A DNA stretch of 14,340 nucleotides from Methylococcaceae bacterium UBA4132 (GTDB lineage Bacteria > Pseudomonadota > Gammaproteobacteria > Methylococcales > Methylomonadaceae). The stretch covers positions 1-14,340 of the forward strand of contig DFWO01000083.1 in the NCBI GenBank assembly GCA_002380945.1. The letters are read 5' to 3'. The position numbers were made by a program, and so were the translations under genes. Under the pieces are notes generated by a model. It searched no databases, had not been told where the DNA came from, and was given only the letters and a program-made list of their open reading frames with translations. Shown here one piece after another: positions 6,366-14,197 of the stretch; position 1 is the stretch's first letter, and the number at the start of each line of letters is the position of its first letter.

Positions 6366-6794
6366 ATGGCTAAAAAAAACTGTCTGTCCCTTGCACGAAT
6401 AACTGCGTTGGTGAGTGTATGTTTCATGTATTCTTCCAACGCAGTTTGTTGCCCCACCCCAGAAAAGGCTTCTCAAATGCAGTTAATAGCTGAAAATGAT
6501 AACGGACGTACGGTGGATATTCGCTTGGGCGAGTCGGTGCGTATAAACCTACCAGAGAACGCGACCACAGGTTATAGCTGGACGATTGAACGCTACGATG
6601 AGGACGTTATCGACGTACTTGCCAGCGAACCTTGCTATCCAACAAATGCCATTGGTTCTGGCGGTACAATGACGTTCATTTTGCGGAGCAAGAAAATAGG
6701 GACAGGCGACATCGTGCTGAAGCATTGGCGGCACTGGGAAGGCGACGCATCGGTTATTAGTCGTTTTCGTATTCAACTTCATGTGCGACCGTAA
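6366..6794 (+). CDS. Chagasin-like (I42) cysteine protease inhibitor, exported
   Basis: The 142-residue protein begins with a basic, hydrophobic signal peptide (about residues 1-26, ending SSNA) and continues with an Ig-like inhibitor domain. The three loops that I42 inhibitors insert into papain-type active sites are visible: ENATTGYSW (64-72, family NPTTGY.W), GSGGTMTF (97-104) and RHWEGD (122-127). GESVRINLPE upstream of loop 1 is also typical. The Cys pair at 28-29 does not form a lipobox. The start lies 4 bp after the protease stop, with only a weak SD, so translational coupling is likely. Family knowledge says it blocks C1A proteases, and the partner is presumably the gene just upstream. 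The predicted periplasmic location differs from that of the protease, which has no signal. Confidence 0.9.
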   Translation: MAKKNCLSLARITALVSVCFMYSSNAVCCPTPEKASQMQLIAENDNGRTVDIRLGESVRINLPENATTGYSWTIERYDEDVIDVLASEPCYPTNAIGSGGTMTFILRSKKIGTGDIVLKHWRHWEGDASVISRFRIQLHVRP

Positions 6795-6818
6795 TGGGCA
6801 ATGCGTAAACCCAACTAT

Positions 6819-7478
6819 TCAATTCTTTATCATCCCCAATAAAATGGCAATATGCACCAACTCCGCTAGCGTTGCGACTTTCAGTTTGCTTTTAACTTGT
6901 GTGCTGTAATTGGCAATGGTTTTGTAACCTAAACACAGTTCATCGGCGATTTTGTGCGCGGTATAGCCTTTTGCCAGTAATAAAAATACATCAAATTCTC
7001 TGGCGGATAGCGACTCGATGATGGCTTTATAATCGTCCCCACTGGGTAAAGGCACGCTAGATGAGGGCAATTCCTGTTTCAATAGCCCTTGTTCAATGTA
7101 TAGTTCACCAGCGGCGACGCTTTGTATCGCCTCAATCAAGCTATCAGGGTGAGCGTTTTTGCTGATATAGCCTTTTGCACCTGCGTTGATGGCTCGGTCG
7201 ATATAAACGCTTTCATCGTGGACACTGAACACCAGTATCTTAGCGTTGCTGTCACGGTAACAAATGCGCCGAATAGCTTCCAGTCCGCCGATACCTGACA
7301 TGGATAAATCCAATACCATTACATCAGGCTGTAATTCACTGTACAGTTGACAGGCTTGTTCGCCGCGTTCAGCTTCGGCGATGACATTAATACTGTCTTC
7401 GGTAGCGAGCAACATACGGAAACCCGCACGAACAATAGCATGGTCATCCACTAAAATAATGCGTATCGCTGTGTTCAT
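6819..7478 (-). CDS. NarL/LuxR-family response regulator
   Basis: The 219-residue protein has an N-terminal receiver domain with acidic D11/D12, phosphoacceptor D57 (VMVLDLSMSG), S85 and K107 (GYISKNA). A C-terminal LuxR-type HTH follows (about 152-217: LSAREFDVFLLLAKGYTAHKIADELCLG, then KTIANYSTQVKSKL). It should bind DNA when phosphorylated. The start overlaps the stop of the upstream sensor kinase by 4 bp (ATGA), so the two are translationally coupled and are cognate partners. The gene converges on the protease-inhibitor pair with a gap of only 24 bp and no clear terminator. The likely target is the divergent cstA operon; this is inferred from position only. Confidence 0.93.
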   Translation of the reverse strand: MNTAIRIILVDDHAIVRAGFRMLLATEDSINVIAEAERGEQACQLYSELQPDVMVLDLSMSGIGGLEAIRRICYRDSNAKILVFSVHDESVYIDRAINAGAKGYISKNAHPDSLIEAIQSVAAGELYIEQGLLKQELPSSSVPLPSGDDYKAIIESLSAREFDVFLLLAKGYTAHKIADELCLGYKTIANYSTQVKSKLKVATLAELVHIAILLGMIKN

Positions 7479-8800
7479 GACAGGGGAATGCTCGCAAATA
7501 TGGTCATACCTTGTTGAGGCTGGCTTTGTATGGCGAGTTCGCCGCCTAAACTGTTAATACGTTCTTTCATACCTAATAAACCAAAACCTGTTTTTTCACT
7601 GTGACCACAACCTTGCCCATTGTCTGTGACTGTTAATTGTAAGATTTGTTGGTCAATTGCCAAACGAATATTGGCATGAGTTGCCCCTGCATGACGGACG
7701 GTGTTGGTTAAACATTCCTGCACGACTCTGAATAATTGAATTGCGATTTTAGCATCCAACATATCTGCTGCATGGGTGCAATCTAAACTGATTTTCAAGG
7801 TGGGTTGCCTGATTGCCCAGTGATTAATTAAATCTTCCAGCGTGGCTTTTAAGCCCAATTCGGTTAAAACCAATGGGTGCAATTGGTGCATCATGGAACG
7901 CACTACTGTCATAAGATGATTACAGGTATCAATGATGGCATCGGTGCTTTGTTTAATATTAGCTTTCGGTCTTGCCGCCGTGACTGCCATGACTTTTATT
8001 GCGGTCAGTGATTGCCCTAGTTCGTCATGCAGTTCTTGCGCCAAACGTCGGCGTTCATCTTCTTGAATTTCCAACGTGTGTTGGACGAGGGCGCGATTTT
8101 CCCGTTTTGCGGTGCTGAGTTTGTCGGCGAGTTGGTTAATGGCAAGGGCAATATCGTCATATTCTTTCACAGTAAACGGTGGTAGTTTTTGTTGATACTG
8201 ACCTGACTCAATAACTTTTAGCGCGTTGACAATGGTGGTAATGGAGTTAAGGGTTTTGTTAAACACCAAATTAACCGCGAAAAAACTCAGCATAGTCAGT
8301 GAACAAAACGAAACAAAAAAAGCGATATTTTCTTGCCATACTTCGGTGATTTCATCGAGCGGATTGGCTTCAATCATCAACGTGAGTTGTTTGCCGTCAC
8401 TGAGTGTAAGGGTGTGTTGGGTTTTAAGCGGTTCACCTTGTACCAGATTAATAAACCATTGGGGCGGTTCATTTTCATCGGTAGTTGAATTATGCAGGTG
8501 CGGAAAAGCCATAATTTGTCCTGAAGGCTGTTGCAACTGCACGGTTAAATGGCGTATTTCTTCCAGTGCATTAAGTTGCGGTAACCAGTCAGGCGTTTGT
8601 GAGCTGTGCGAAAAGCCAAAGCGAATAAGTTTAACCGCCAATTGAATCGATGAATTCACTTCTTTATTGACAGCCGCCCGTGCTTGCCATATCGCAATTG
8701 AACCACCTAGCAGTAACACTGACAAGGACAAGAAAAAAATTCTGATGTTGATTTGGTAGCGTAAGCTCATGGGTGTTTGTGGGCTGTAAAAAAACGTCAT
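7475..8800 (-). CDS. LapD/MoxY-type membrane sensor histidine kinase
   Basis: The 441-residue protein has a membrane segment at about 20-38, a periplasmic sensor region with the LapD/MoxY N-terminal pattern (SLRYQINIRIF, then ARAAVNKEVNSSIQLAVKLI), a second membrane segment at about 159-180, and a HAMP-like linker. Next comes a HisKA_3 dimerisation domain with H258 in ERRRLAQELHDELGQSLTAI, and an ATPase domain with N366 (ECLTNTVRHAG), DNGQG (393-397) and GFGLLGMKERI (405-415). It phosphorylates the regulator encoded downstream. ATG 8800 is preferred because AAGG lies 8 nt upstream; the alternative Met 11 has no SD. The signal is unknown. LapD/MoxY-type sensors are small periplasmic domains found in several contexts, so methanol sensing should not be assumed. 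Confidence 0.92.
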   Translation of the reverse strand: MTFFYSPQTPMSLRYQINIRIFFLSLSVLLLGGSIAIWQARAAVNKEVNSSIQLAVKLIRFGFSHSSQTPDWLPQLNALEEIRHLTVQLQQPSGQIMAFPHLHNSTTDENEPPQWFINLVQGEPLKTQHTLTLSDGKQLTLMIEANPLDEITEVWQENIAFFVSFCSLTMLSFFAVNLVFNKTLNSITTIVNALKVIESGQYQQKLPPFTVKEYDDIALAINQLADKLSTAKRENRALVQHTLEIQEDERRRLAQELHDELGQSLTAIKVMAVTAARPKANIKQSTDAIIDTCNHLMTVVRSMMHQLHPLVLTELGLKATLEDLINHWAIRQPTLKISLDCTHAADMLDAKIAIQLFRVVQECLTNTVRHAGATHANIRLAIDQQILQLTVTDNGQGCGHSEKTGFGLLGMKERINSLGGELAIQSQPQQGMTIFASIPLS

Positions 8801-8842
8801 TATTCACGCCTTGTGGATAATCGGCTATAGGAAAAATTCTTT

Positions 8843-9000
8843 TTGTCCACGAAAGACACGAAAAGGTTTCTAGTTTTTACTACGCCACGTCACTGTCATT
8901 TTATAGTTCCCACGCTCTAGCGTTGATACGGTTCAATGGCTTCTTTCGTGGCTTTCGTGGCTTTCGTGGCTTTCGTGGCTTTCGTGTTTTTCGTGGACAG
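8843..9000. repeat. MITE-like repeat region with inverted ends and 9-bp array
   Basis: The left end (8843-8865, TGTCCACGAAAGACACGAAA core) is the inverted, roughly 19-of-22 match of the right end (8979-9000, TTCGTGTTTTTCGTGGACA core). Just inside the right end CTTTCGTGG is repeated with period 9 from 8943 to about 8996: four exact units and two variants. The inner part holds a short CCACGCTCTAGCGTTG palindrome-like segment of a type common in gammaproteobacterial intergenic repeats. The whole looks like a small non-coding interspersed element placed between the two-component genes and cstA. Confidence 0.6.
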
Positions 9001-9007
9001 TTTGTTG

Positions 9008-9036
9008 TTGGTAATACAGCAAATTTTCAGGATAAT
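9008..9036 (+). promoter_or_regulatory. Likely cstA promoter
   Basis: TTGGTA (9008-9013) and GATAAT (9031-9036) are 17 bp apart, giving a start near 9043 and a leader of about 27 nt. The -35 box lies just right of the MITE-like repeat, so that element sits where upstream activator sites would be expected. Confidence 0.45.
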
Positions 9037-9069
9037 CACTCGTAATCTACAAACCAAAAGAACACTTTT

Positions 9070-11139
9070 ATGAATACTTTACTAAAAAATACGCTATGGA
9101 TAATGATTGCGGTACTGGGGGCTTCGGCGGTGTCGGGCATTGCATTAAATCGAGGCGAACCGATAAACGCGCTGTGGTTTATCACTGCTGCGTTGTGTAT
9201 TTATGCCCTTGCTTATCGTTTTTATGCGGCGTGGATTGCGGCGACGGTATTAATGGTTGATGAAACCCGCGCCACACCTGCTGAACGGCTAGAAAATGGT
9301 AGTGATTTTGTACCTACTAATCGCTGGATAGTGTTTGGTCATCACTTTGCCGCTATCGCAGGGCCAGGTCCTTTAGTCGGTCCGACATTGGCGGCGCAGT
9401 TTGGTTATTTACCTGGCACACTGTGGCTGTTATTCGGTGCGGTGTTAGGCGGTTGCGTACAAGATATGGTGACGCTGTTTTTATCGACGCGCCGTGATGC
9501 CAAAAGTTTAGGGCAGATGGCGAAAGATGAATTAGGTGCATTAGGTGGCACGGCGGCGTTGATTGCTACTTTTGCCATTATGATTATTCTAATTGCCGTG
9601 TTGGGTTTGGTGGTGGTCAATGCCATGAAACACAGCCCGTGGGCAACTTTTACCGTGTCCGCGACTATTCCTATTGCCATGATAGTCGGCATATATATGC
9701 GTTACATCAGAGTAGGGCAGGTATTAGAAGCCTCCGCATTGGGCGTGGTTTTGTTATTACTGGCAGTTGCGGGTGGGCGTGTCGTTGATGAAAGCGTGAC
9801 TTTGCGGGTGTTATTTGATCATGAAGGCTTAACGCTGGCGTGGTGGGTGATGGCGTATGGTTTTGCCGCCGCGATTTTACCTGTTTGGTTGTTATTAGCT
9901 CCGCGTGATTATTTATCCACCTACATGAAGCTAGGCACGATTACCCTGTTAGCAGTTGCCATTATTCTGCTACAACCCGATGTAAAAATGCCTGCTATTA
10001 CCCAATTTATTGACGGCACAGGTCCTATTTTTGGTGGCAAGTTGTTTCCGTTTGTCTTTATTACTATCGCTTGTGGGGCAATTTCAGGTTTTCACGCGCT
10101 GATTTCTTCAGGCACTACGCCGAAATTATTATCCAATGAACGCGATATACGCATGATTGGTTACGGCGGTATGTTGTTGGAATCATTCGTAGCAGTCATG
10201 GCAATGATAGCCGCAACTGTATTAGACCCAGGTGTATTTTTTGCGATTAATAGTTCAGCGGGTGTAGTCGGTAAAGAAGCTGTGGATGCGGTCGCTAAAA
10301 TTTCCTCATGGGGTTATCCTGTCACCGTGGAGCAAATGCAGTTATTAGCGCAACAAATGGGCGAAGCCACGTTATTTGCTCGCACAGGTGGCGCACCGTC
10401 GTTAGCCGTGGGTATGGCAAGTATTTTTGGTAGCGCGTTTGGGCAAGGAATGTTGGCATTGTGGTATCACTTTGCCATTATGTTTGAGGCAATTTTTATT
10501 TTGACCACGTTGGATGCAGGTACACGCGTTGGGCGGTTTATGTTGCAAGATATTTTGGGCAATAAGTGGGCAGCAATGGGGCAAACTTCGTGGTTGCCAT
10601 CGGTAATTTTCACCAGCGCGGTCGTGGTGTCTGCGTGGGGTTATTTTTTGTATATCGGTGTGATTGATCCTAACGGTGGCGTGAATATTTTGTGGCCATT
10701 ATTTGGTATCGCCAATCAAATGCTAGCGGCGATTGCTTTGTGTGTAGCAACGGGGATTTTAGTTAAATCCAATAAAGCTAAATATGCTTTTGTGGCAGGT
10801 ACGCCATTGTTATGGCTGATTATTATCACCAGCACGGCAGCATGGCAAAAACTAAGCAGCGACGATGTGCGGATTGGCTTTTTGGCGGCGGCAAATGATT
10901 TATCAACTAAATTAGCTTCAGGCGTATTGCCACCTGAAAAAGCCGCCATCGCGCCTAAACTGATTTTTAACTTTCAGCTTGATGCTGTTATCACGGTGTT
11001 TTTCGTCAGCTTATTGTGGCTGATTGTGTTTGATATGTTACGGGTGTGCACCCGTTATCTCATGGGTAAATCCGTGCCTGCGTTAACGGAAACAGCGCAC
11101 ATTCCTAGCCGTTTAGTGGAAGATTGGGTGAGAGACTAG
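9070..11139 (+). CDS. cstA: CstA-family carbon starvation / pyruvate transporter
   Basis: The 689-residue polytopic inner-membrane protein is near the family length (about 700). Diagnostic stretches are ALWFITAALCIYALAYRFY, DFVPTNRWIVFGHHFAAIAGPGPLVGP, LWLLFGAVLGGCVQDMVTLF, ISGFHALISSGTTPKLL, MFEAIFILTTLDAGTRVGRF and WPLFGIANQMLAAIAL. Members (E. coli CstA and BtsT) take up peptides or pyruvate with protons under carbon limitation. A YbdD/YjiX-like small protein follows directly, as in E. coli. The SD is weak (AAAGA). The divergent two-component operon is a likely regulator, since BtsT-type transporters are often controlled by neighbouring sensor kinases; the kinase here is of a different class from BtsS. 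Substrate (pyruvate or peptides) cannot be decided from sequence. Confidence 0.95.
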   Translation: MNTLLKNTLWIMIAVLGASAVSGIALNRGEPINALWFITAALCIYALAYRFYAAWIAATVLMVDETRATPAERLENGSDFVPTNRWIVFGHHFAAIAGPGPLVGPTLAAQFGYLPGTLWLLFGAVLGGCVQDMVTLFLSTRRDAKSLGQMAKDELGALGGTAALIATFAIMIILIAVLGLVVVNAMKHSPWATFTVSATIPIAMIVGIYMRYIRVGQVLEASALGVVLLLLAVAGGRVVDESVTLRVLFDHEGLTLAWWVMAYGFAAAILPVWLLLAPRDYLSTYMKLGTITLLAVAIILLQPDVKMPAITQFIDGTGPIFGGKLFPFVFITIACGAISGFHALISSGTTPKLLSNERDIRMIGYGGMLLESFVAVMAMIAATVLDPGVFFAINSSAGVVGKEAVDAVAKISSWGYPVTVEQMQLLAQQMGEATLFARTGGAPSLAVGMASIFGSAFGQGMLALWYHFAIMFEAIFILTTLDAGTRVGRFMLQDILGNKWAAMGQTSWLPSVIFTSAVVVSAWGYFLYIGVIDPNGGVNILWPLFGIANQMLAAIALCVATGILVKSNKAKYAFVAGTPLLWLIIITSTAAWQKLSSDDVRIGFLAAANDLSTKLASGVLPPEKAAIAPKLIFNFQLDAVITVFFVSLLWLIVFDMLRVCTRYLMGKSVPALTETAHIPSRLVEDWVRD

Positions 11140-11141
11140 CG

Positions 11142-11315
11142 ATGTTTAAAATTTTTTGGCAAGCAATAAGGCAGTTATCAGGTGATGATGCCTATGAGCG
11201 TTATCTTCGCCATCATGCACAGCATCATGCAGGTGATGGTGAACCACTCAATAAAAAAGCGTTTTTTAAAAAGTGGCAAGATGAAAAATGGCAAGGGGTG
11301 AAGCGGTGTTGCTGA
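11142..11315 (+). CDS. YbdD/YjiX-family small protein
   Basis: The 57-residue protein starts MFKIFWQAIRQLSGDDAYERYLRH and ends with KKAFFKKWQDEKWQGVKRCC. The YERYL core and the position directly after cstA are typical of YbdD/YjiX. The ATG at 11142 is two bases past the cstA stop, with GAGAG 7 nt upstream. A longer frame from 11124 would overlap cstA without an SD. A His-rich middle (HHAQHHAGDG) is common in the family. It is probably needed for full CstA transport activity, as reported for E. coli homologues. No terminator separates it from the convergent gene that ends 5 bp further on. Confidence 0.88.
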   Translation: MFKIFWQAIRQLSGDDAYERYLRHHAQHHAGDGEPLNKKAFFKKWQDEKWQGVKRCC

Positions 11316-11320
11316 TAGTG

Positions 11321-11575
11321 CTACATAAGGAAGGTTAGCGCGATGCTACACAGCATAAATACGCTGGATAAGCCTATTGCTAAAGTTTCATAGGTCTTTT
11401 TATATAGCCAATAAACAAGGGCTGGATGTAATAGATAGACAAAACCAGCGGCAGCAATTATCCACGCCCCGTCTTCGTCTGCCATAGCTACTAAGCCGAC
11501 TACAACGCCTAACGTACCTATGGTAACGCCGAGTAGTCCCGATAAAATCATTAAACCGAAATATAAAATTTGCAT
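11321..11575 (-). CDS. Small membrane protein, unknown
   Basis: I do not recognise this 84-residue protein. Three hydrophobic stretches are visible: about 3-30 (LYFGLMILSGLLGVTIGTLG), 37-55 and 63-83, so it is an inner-membrane protein with short loops (ADEDGAW and YKKTYET). ATG 11575 is preferred over the in-frame TTG at 11581; a weak GGAT lies upstream of it. The gene stands alone, converging on the cstA operon (5-bp gap) and diverging from the YciC-like gene across an 88-bp spacer. Function unknown. Confidence 0.65.
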   Translation of the reverse strand: MQILYFGLMILSGLLGVTIGTLGVVVGLVAMADEDGAWIIAAAGFVYLLHPALVYWLYKKTYETLAIGLSSVFMLCSIALTFLM

Positions 11576-11663
11576 AGCCAATCCAAAAATAAAACACTAG
11601 ACGTATTGATGGTTTTTAAGTTACAACAATGTTACTTTTACCACCGAATATAAGGAATTTACC

Positions 11664-12413
11664 ATGACGGCATTATTACAACAACCTCGTAGTGTGATTG
11701 AGCTATTAGTTGCTAGTTTTAAATTGTATACAGATAGTTTTACTAAATTAATTGGCTACAGTTTGATTGTTTTTGCCCTTAACAGATTAATTGCGGTTTT
11801 CGTAATTGATGCCATGCCAGCCGTTGATAAAACGCTTGATCCTGACGAGCAAATGACGGCAATGTTGCAAATGTTGCCTAGTATGTTCGGTATTATGTTT
11901 ATTGCGATTTTAGTGTCTTGTGTATTTTATAGTGCCATGATTTATCGCATTGATAACGTGGCTAATGCGCGTGATGATAATTTTGTTGAGGTGTTGTTAT
12001 CAGCGGTTAAAAAATTTCCTACGATTATAGTAGCGGGCATTCTCTATAGCATTGCCATTACTATTGGTACTCTGTTGTTGGTGATTCCTGGCATTATTCT
12101 AACCATCTCACTGTCATTTTGCGGGTATTTTATTTTGCTTGAAGAGATGGGTGGCTATGAGTCATTAATGGCAAGTCATCGTTTAGTTTGGGGCGATTGG
12201 TGGCGAACTAACGTGGTGTTTTTTATTCCGACTTTTATATTAGTGATTATCTTTTTCATCATCGGTTTTTTTAGTGGCATTTTTAATCCAACTGCTGACC
12301 CCTCTAGCACCTTTGATATAGGCTCTGATTTATTGGGTGCGATTATCACACCTTATTTTTATGCTATCGGCTATTTGCAATACCACGATTTAAAATTGCG
12401 CAAAAAGATGTAA
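11664..12413 (+). CDS. YciC/UPF0259-like integral membrane protein
   Basis: The 249-residue protein has about six membrane segments: near 25-48, 73-95, 118-140, 142-160, 183-205 and 220-240. Its layout recalls the YciC/UPF0259 group and the membrane domain of some glycerophosphodiester phosphodiesterases. Features are LLLVIPGIILTISLSFCGYFILLEE with the IPGI turn, then ESLMASHRLVWGDWWRTNVVF, a motif common in these proteins. No catalytic domain is present. AAGGA lies 8 nt before the ATG. The exported protease-like gene starts 26 bp after its stop, so they may share a transcript. Specific function unknown; family placement is by eye. Confidence 0.75.
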   Translation: MTALLQQPRSVIELLVASFKLYTDSFTKLIGYSLIVFALNRLIAVFVIDAMPAVDKTLDPDEQMTAMLQMLPSMFGIMFIAILVSCVFYSAMIYRIDNVANARDDNFVEVLLSAVKKFPTIIVAGILYSIAITIGTLLLVIPGIILTISLSFCGYFILLEEMGGYESLMASHRLVWGDWWRTNVVFFIPTFILVIIFFIIGFFSGIFNPTADPSSTFDIGSDLLGAIITPYFYAIGYLQYHDLKLRKKM

Positions 12414-12439
12414 TTCCCATAATCCCCCACTAAGAGAAC

Positions 12440-13027
12440 ATGATGCGTAAACATATCTTTAAGTTAGTCTCGCTAGCCACACTCAGCCTGTTAAGTATCA
12501 GTGTTTGTAGTGCGGAGATGGTTTACAAATGTAAAAATGCTCAAGGTAAATTGCTGTACCAAAAAACACCTTGTACAGAAGAAGCACAGGCGGTTAGTTC
12601 GTGGACTCCAAACACTAAAGTCACAGCTCCTAGTCCAAAAGAACCCAAAAAAACCACCGCGCCAGTGGTGATTAAACAAGGGGAGGGTGGGCATTATTTC
12701 TTAAGTGCTGAAGTGAATAGTCACGCCCTGACGTTTGTGGTTGATACGGGCGCAACTATCGTTTCATTGCCTACTGCGTTTGCCAAGTCAGCGACACTAT
12801 TTTGTAATGATAAAGGCGTGATAGATACCGCGAATGGTCCTGCCAAAGTCTGCACTACTACGATTACTGAACTTAAATTGGGCAACTTTGTGTTATCTAA
12901 TGTCAATGCGTTGATTGTGCCAAATTTAAGTCAGCCTTTGTTGGGCATGAATGTGTTAAATTTTTTTAATATCGAACAAAAAGATAACGAAATGAAGCTG
13001 TCAGAGCATGAAGTTAAAGCACCGTAA
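12440..13027 (+). CDS. Exported DUF4124 plus retropepsin-like aspartic protease
   Basis: The 195-residue protein has a signal peptide (1-25, ending VCSA). A short DUF4124 domain follows (MVYKCKNAQGKLLYQKTPC, 27-45, with the usual Cys pair), then a Pro/Lys/Thr-rich linker (about 58-76) and a retropepsin-like domain (about 80-188). The catalytic DTG is at 102-104 in TFVVDTGATIVSLP, and the second hallmark is LLGMNVLNFFNI (167-178). This matches the clan AA single-domain proteases of proteobacteria, which must dimerise to form an active site. It should act in the periplasm; the substrate is unknown. A weak GAGA SD precedes two adjacent ATGs (12440, 12443). A later start at the second Met would change only one residue. 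Confidence 0.85.
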   Translation: MMRKHIFKLVSLATLSLLSISVCSAEMVYKCKNAQGKLLYQKTPCTEEAQAVSSWTPNTKVTAPSPKEPKKTTAPVVIKQGEGGHYFLSAEVNSHALTFVVDTGATIVSLPTAFAKSATLFCNDKGVIDTANGPAKVCTTTITELKLGNFVLSNVNALIVPNLSQPLLGMNVLNFFNIEQKDNEMKLSEHEVKAP

Positions 13028-13065
13028 ACTGTGTTTACCGTCGTACGGCTGTCATGCAAAACGAC

Positions 13066-13090
13066 TACAATAGCCAACATATCAATGTTG
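13066..13090 (+). promoter_or_regulatory. Possible promoter and palindromic operator before stiP-like gene
   Basis: TACAAT (13066-13071) resembles a -10 box, without a good -35 box 17 bp upstream. Right after it CAACAT-ATCA-ATGTTG (13075-13090) is a perfect 6-bp palindrome with a 4-nt centre, at about the expected transcription start. That is where a repressor could act; it could also be a hairpin at the 5' end of the mRNA. Confidence 0.3.
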
Positions 13091-13111
13091 ATAATCGCCC
13101 CGAGGATAAGA

Positions 13112-14197
13112 ATGCCCCCTTTTACAGGTAGCTATACGTTAGACGATGTGCAGTTTTTGTTAAAACCAATAAGCGTAGTAGACACGCCTGTTCACCTCAA
13201 AGAAGCCCTGATTCAATCGGGTAAAAAACATTATTCTGAAATGCTTAGTCATGAAGCATTGCCTAGCGATGATTATCTAGCCTTGTTTCATGAAGCCCTC
13301 GCTTTAAATCAAGAGCGTATGGCGCAGCACTTATTAATCTTAGCGCAACGAATTATTGCCACACGTCCACACGGCATTACCTTGGTGTCATTAGCGCGTG
13401 CAGGTACGCCTGTCGGAGTGTTACTTAAGCAGGTATTAAAGCAACATTTTACTCTTGATGTGGCGCATTATTCGGTGTCGATTATTCGTGATGTCGGTTT
13501 AGATAACAACGCGCTACGTTTTATTTTGCAACAGCACGCACCTGAATCGTTGGTATTTATTGATGGTTGGACAGGGAAGGGCGTGATTGCACGGCAATTA
13601 GCTTGTAGTTTGGCAGAGTTTGCGGCAAGCGATGGCGTTGAGATTCCAGCTGAATTATATGTATTAACCGATTTATCAGGCAGTGCGGCTGTTACTGCGT
13701 CTTCAGAAGACTATTTGATTCCCTCTAGCGTATTAAATTCCACGGTTTCAGGCTTGGTGAGTCGTTCGGTCTATGTTCCACACACAGCGGAAGCAAATGA
13801 TTTTCATGGTTGTGTGTATTATCAACACTTTACCGAACATGATTTATCAGGTTACTTTATTGAAGTCATGCTAGATTGTGTTGAACGGGTGTGGCGTAGC
13901 GGCGAGTTTGAATCGCCTACTATTGATCGCCAACAATTACAAAACGTCTCCCAAACCCTGTTGCAAAATTTAGCCAAACAATACAGTATCAGCCATGCCA
14001 ATTACATTAAACCAGGCATTGGTGAAGCCACGCGAGTGTTGCTACGCCGCGAAGCACAACGCTTGTTATTACGCGACTTAAATGCGGAATCTACCCGCCA
14101 TTTGCGCTGGTTGGCGGAGTCTAAATCCATTCCTATCACGGTTTGTGCTGATTTGCCGTATCAAGCCGTGGCACTCATTAAAGAACTTCATTCATGA
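13112..14197 (+). CDS. StiP-family PRTase-like protein of ter-type systems
   Basis: The 361-residue protein begins PPFTGSYTLDDVQFLLKPI. It has ALIQSGKKHYSEMLSHE (32-48), GITLVSLARAGTPVGVLL (88-105), HYSVSIIRDVGLDNNAL (119-135) and VFIDGWTGKGVIARQL (148-163, like a PRPP-binding loop), then TDLSGSAAV and NSTVSGLVSRSV (209-220). Databases label such proteins cysteine protease StiP or PRTase_1; comparative genomics by Aravind and co-workers ties them to a predicted nucleoside-like biosynthetic module of ter stress-response loci. The C-terminal part (about 295-360, YIKPGIGEATRVLLRR and LADLPYQAV-like end) may be the Pelota-like domain often found there. ATG 13112 is chosen because GAGGA lies 7 nt upstream and the family N-terminus begins here; the frame is open back to 13031. 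The stop overlaps the next gene by 4 bp. Enzymatic role unproven. Confidence 0.85.
   Translation: MPPFTGSYTLDDVQFLLKPISVVDTPVHLKEALIQSGKKHYSEMLSHEALPSDDYLALFHEALALNQERMAQHLLILAQRIIATRPHGITLVSLARAGTPVGVLLKQVLKQHFTLDVAHYSVSIIRDVGLDNNALRFILQQHAPESLVFIDGWTGKGVIARQLACSLAEFAASDGVEIPAELYVLTDLSGSAAVTASSEDYLIPSSVLNSTVSGLVSRSVYVPHTAEANDFHGCVYYQHFTEHDLSGYFIEVMLDCVERVWRSGEFESPTIDRQQLQNVSQTLLQNLAKQYSISHANYIKPGIGEATRVLLRREAQRLLLRDLNAESTRHLRWLAESKSIPITVCADLPYQAVALIKELHS

Noticed and set aside
6366..6452. Lipoprotein signal on the chagasin-like inhibitor
   Set aside because: The Cys pair follows SNAV, which is not a lipobox; an ordinary signal peptide fits better.
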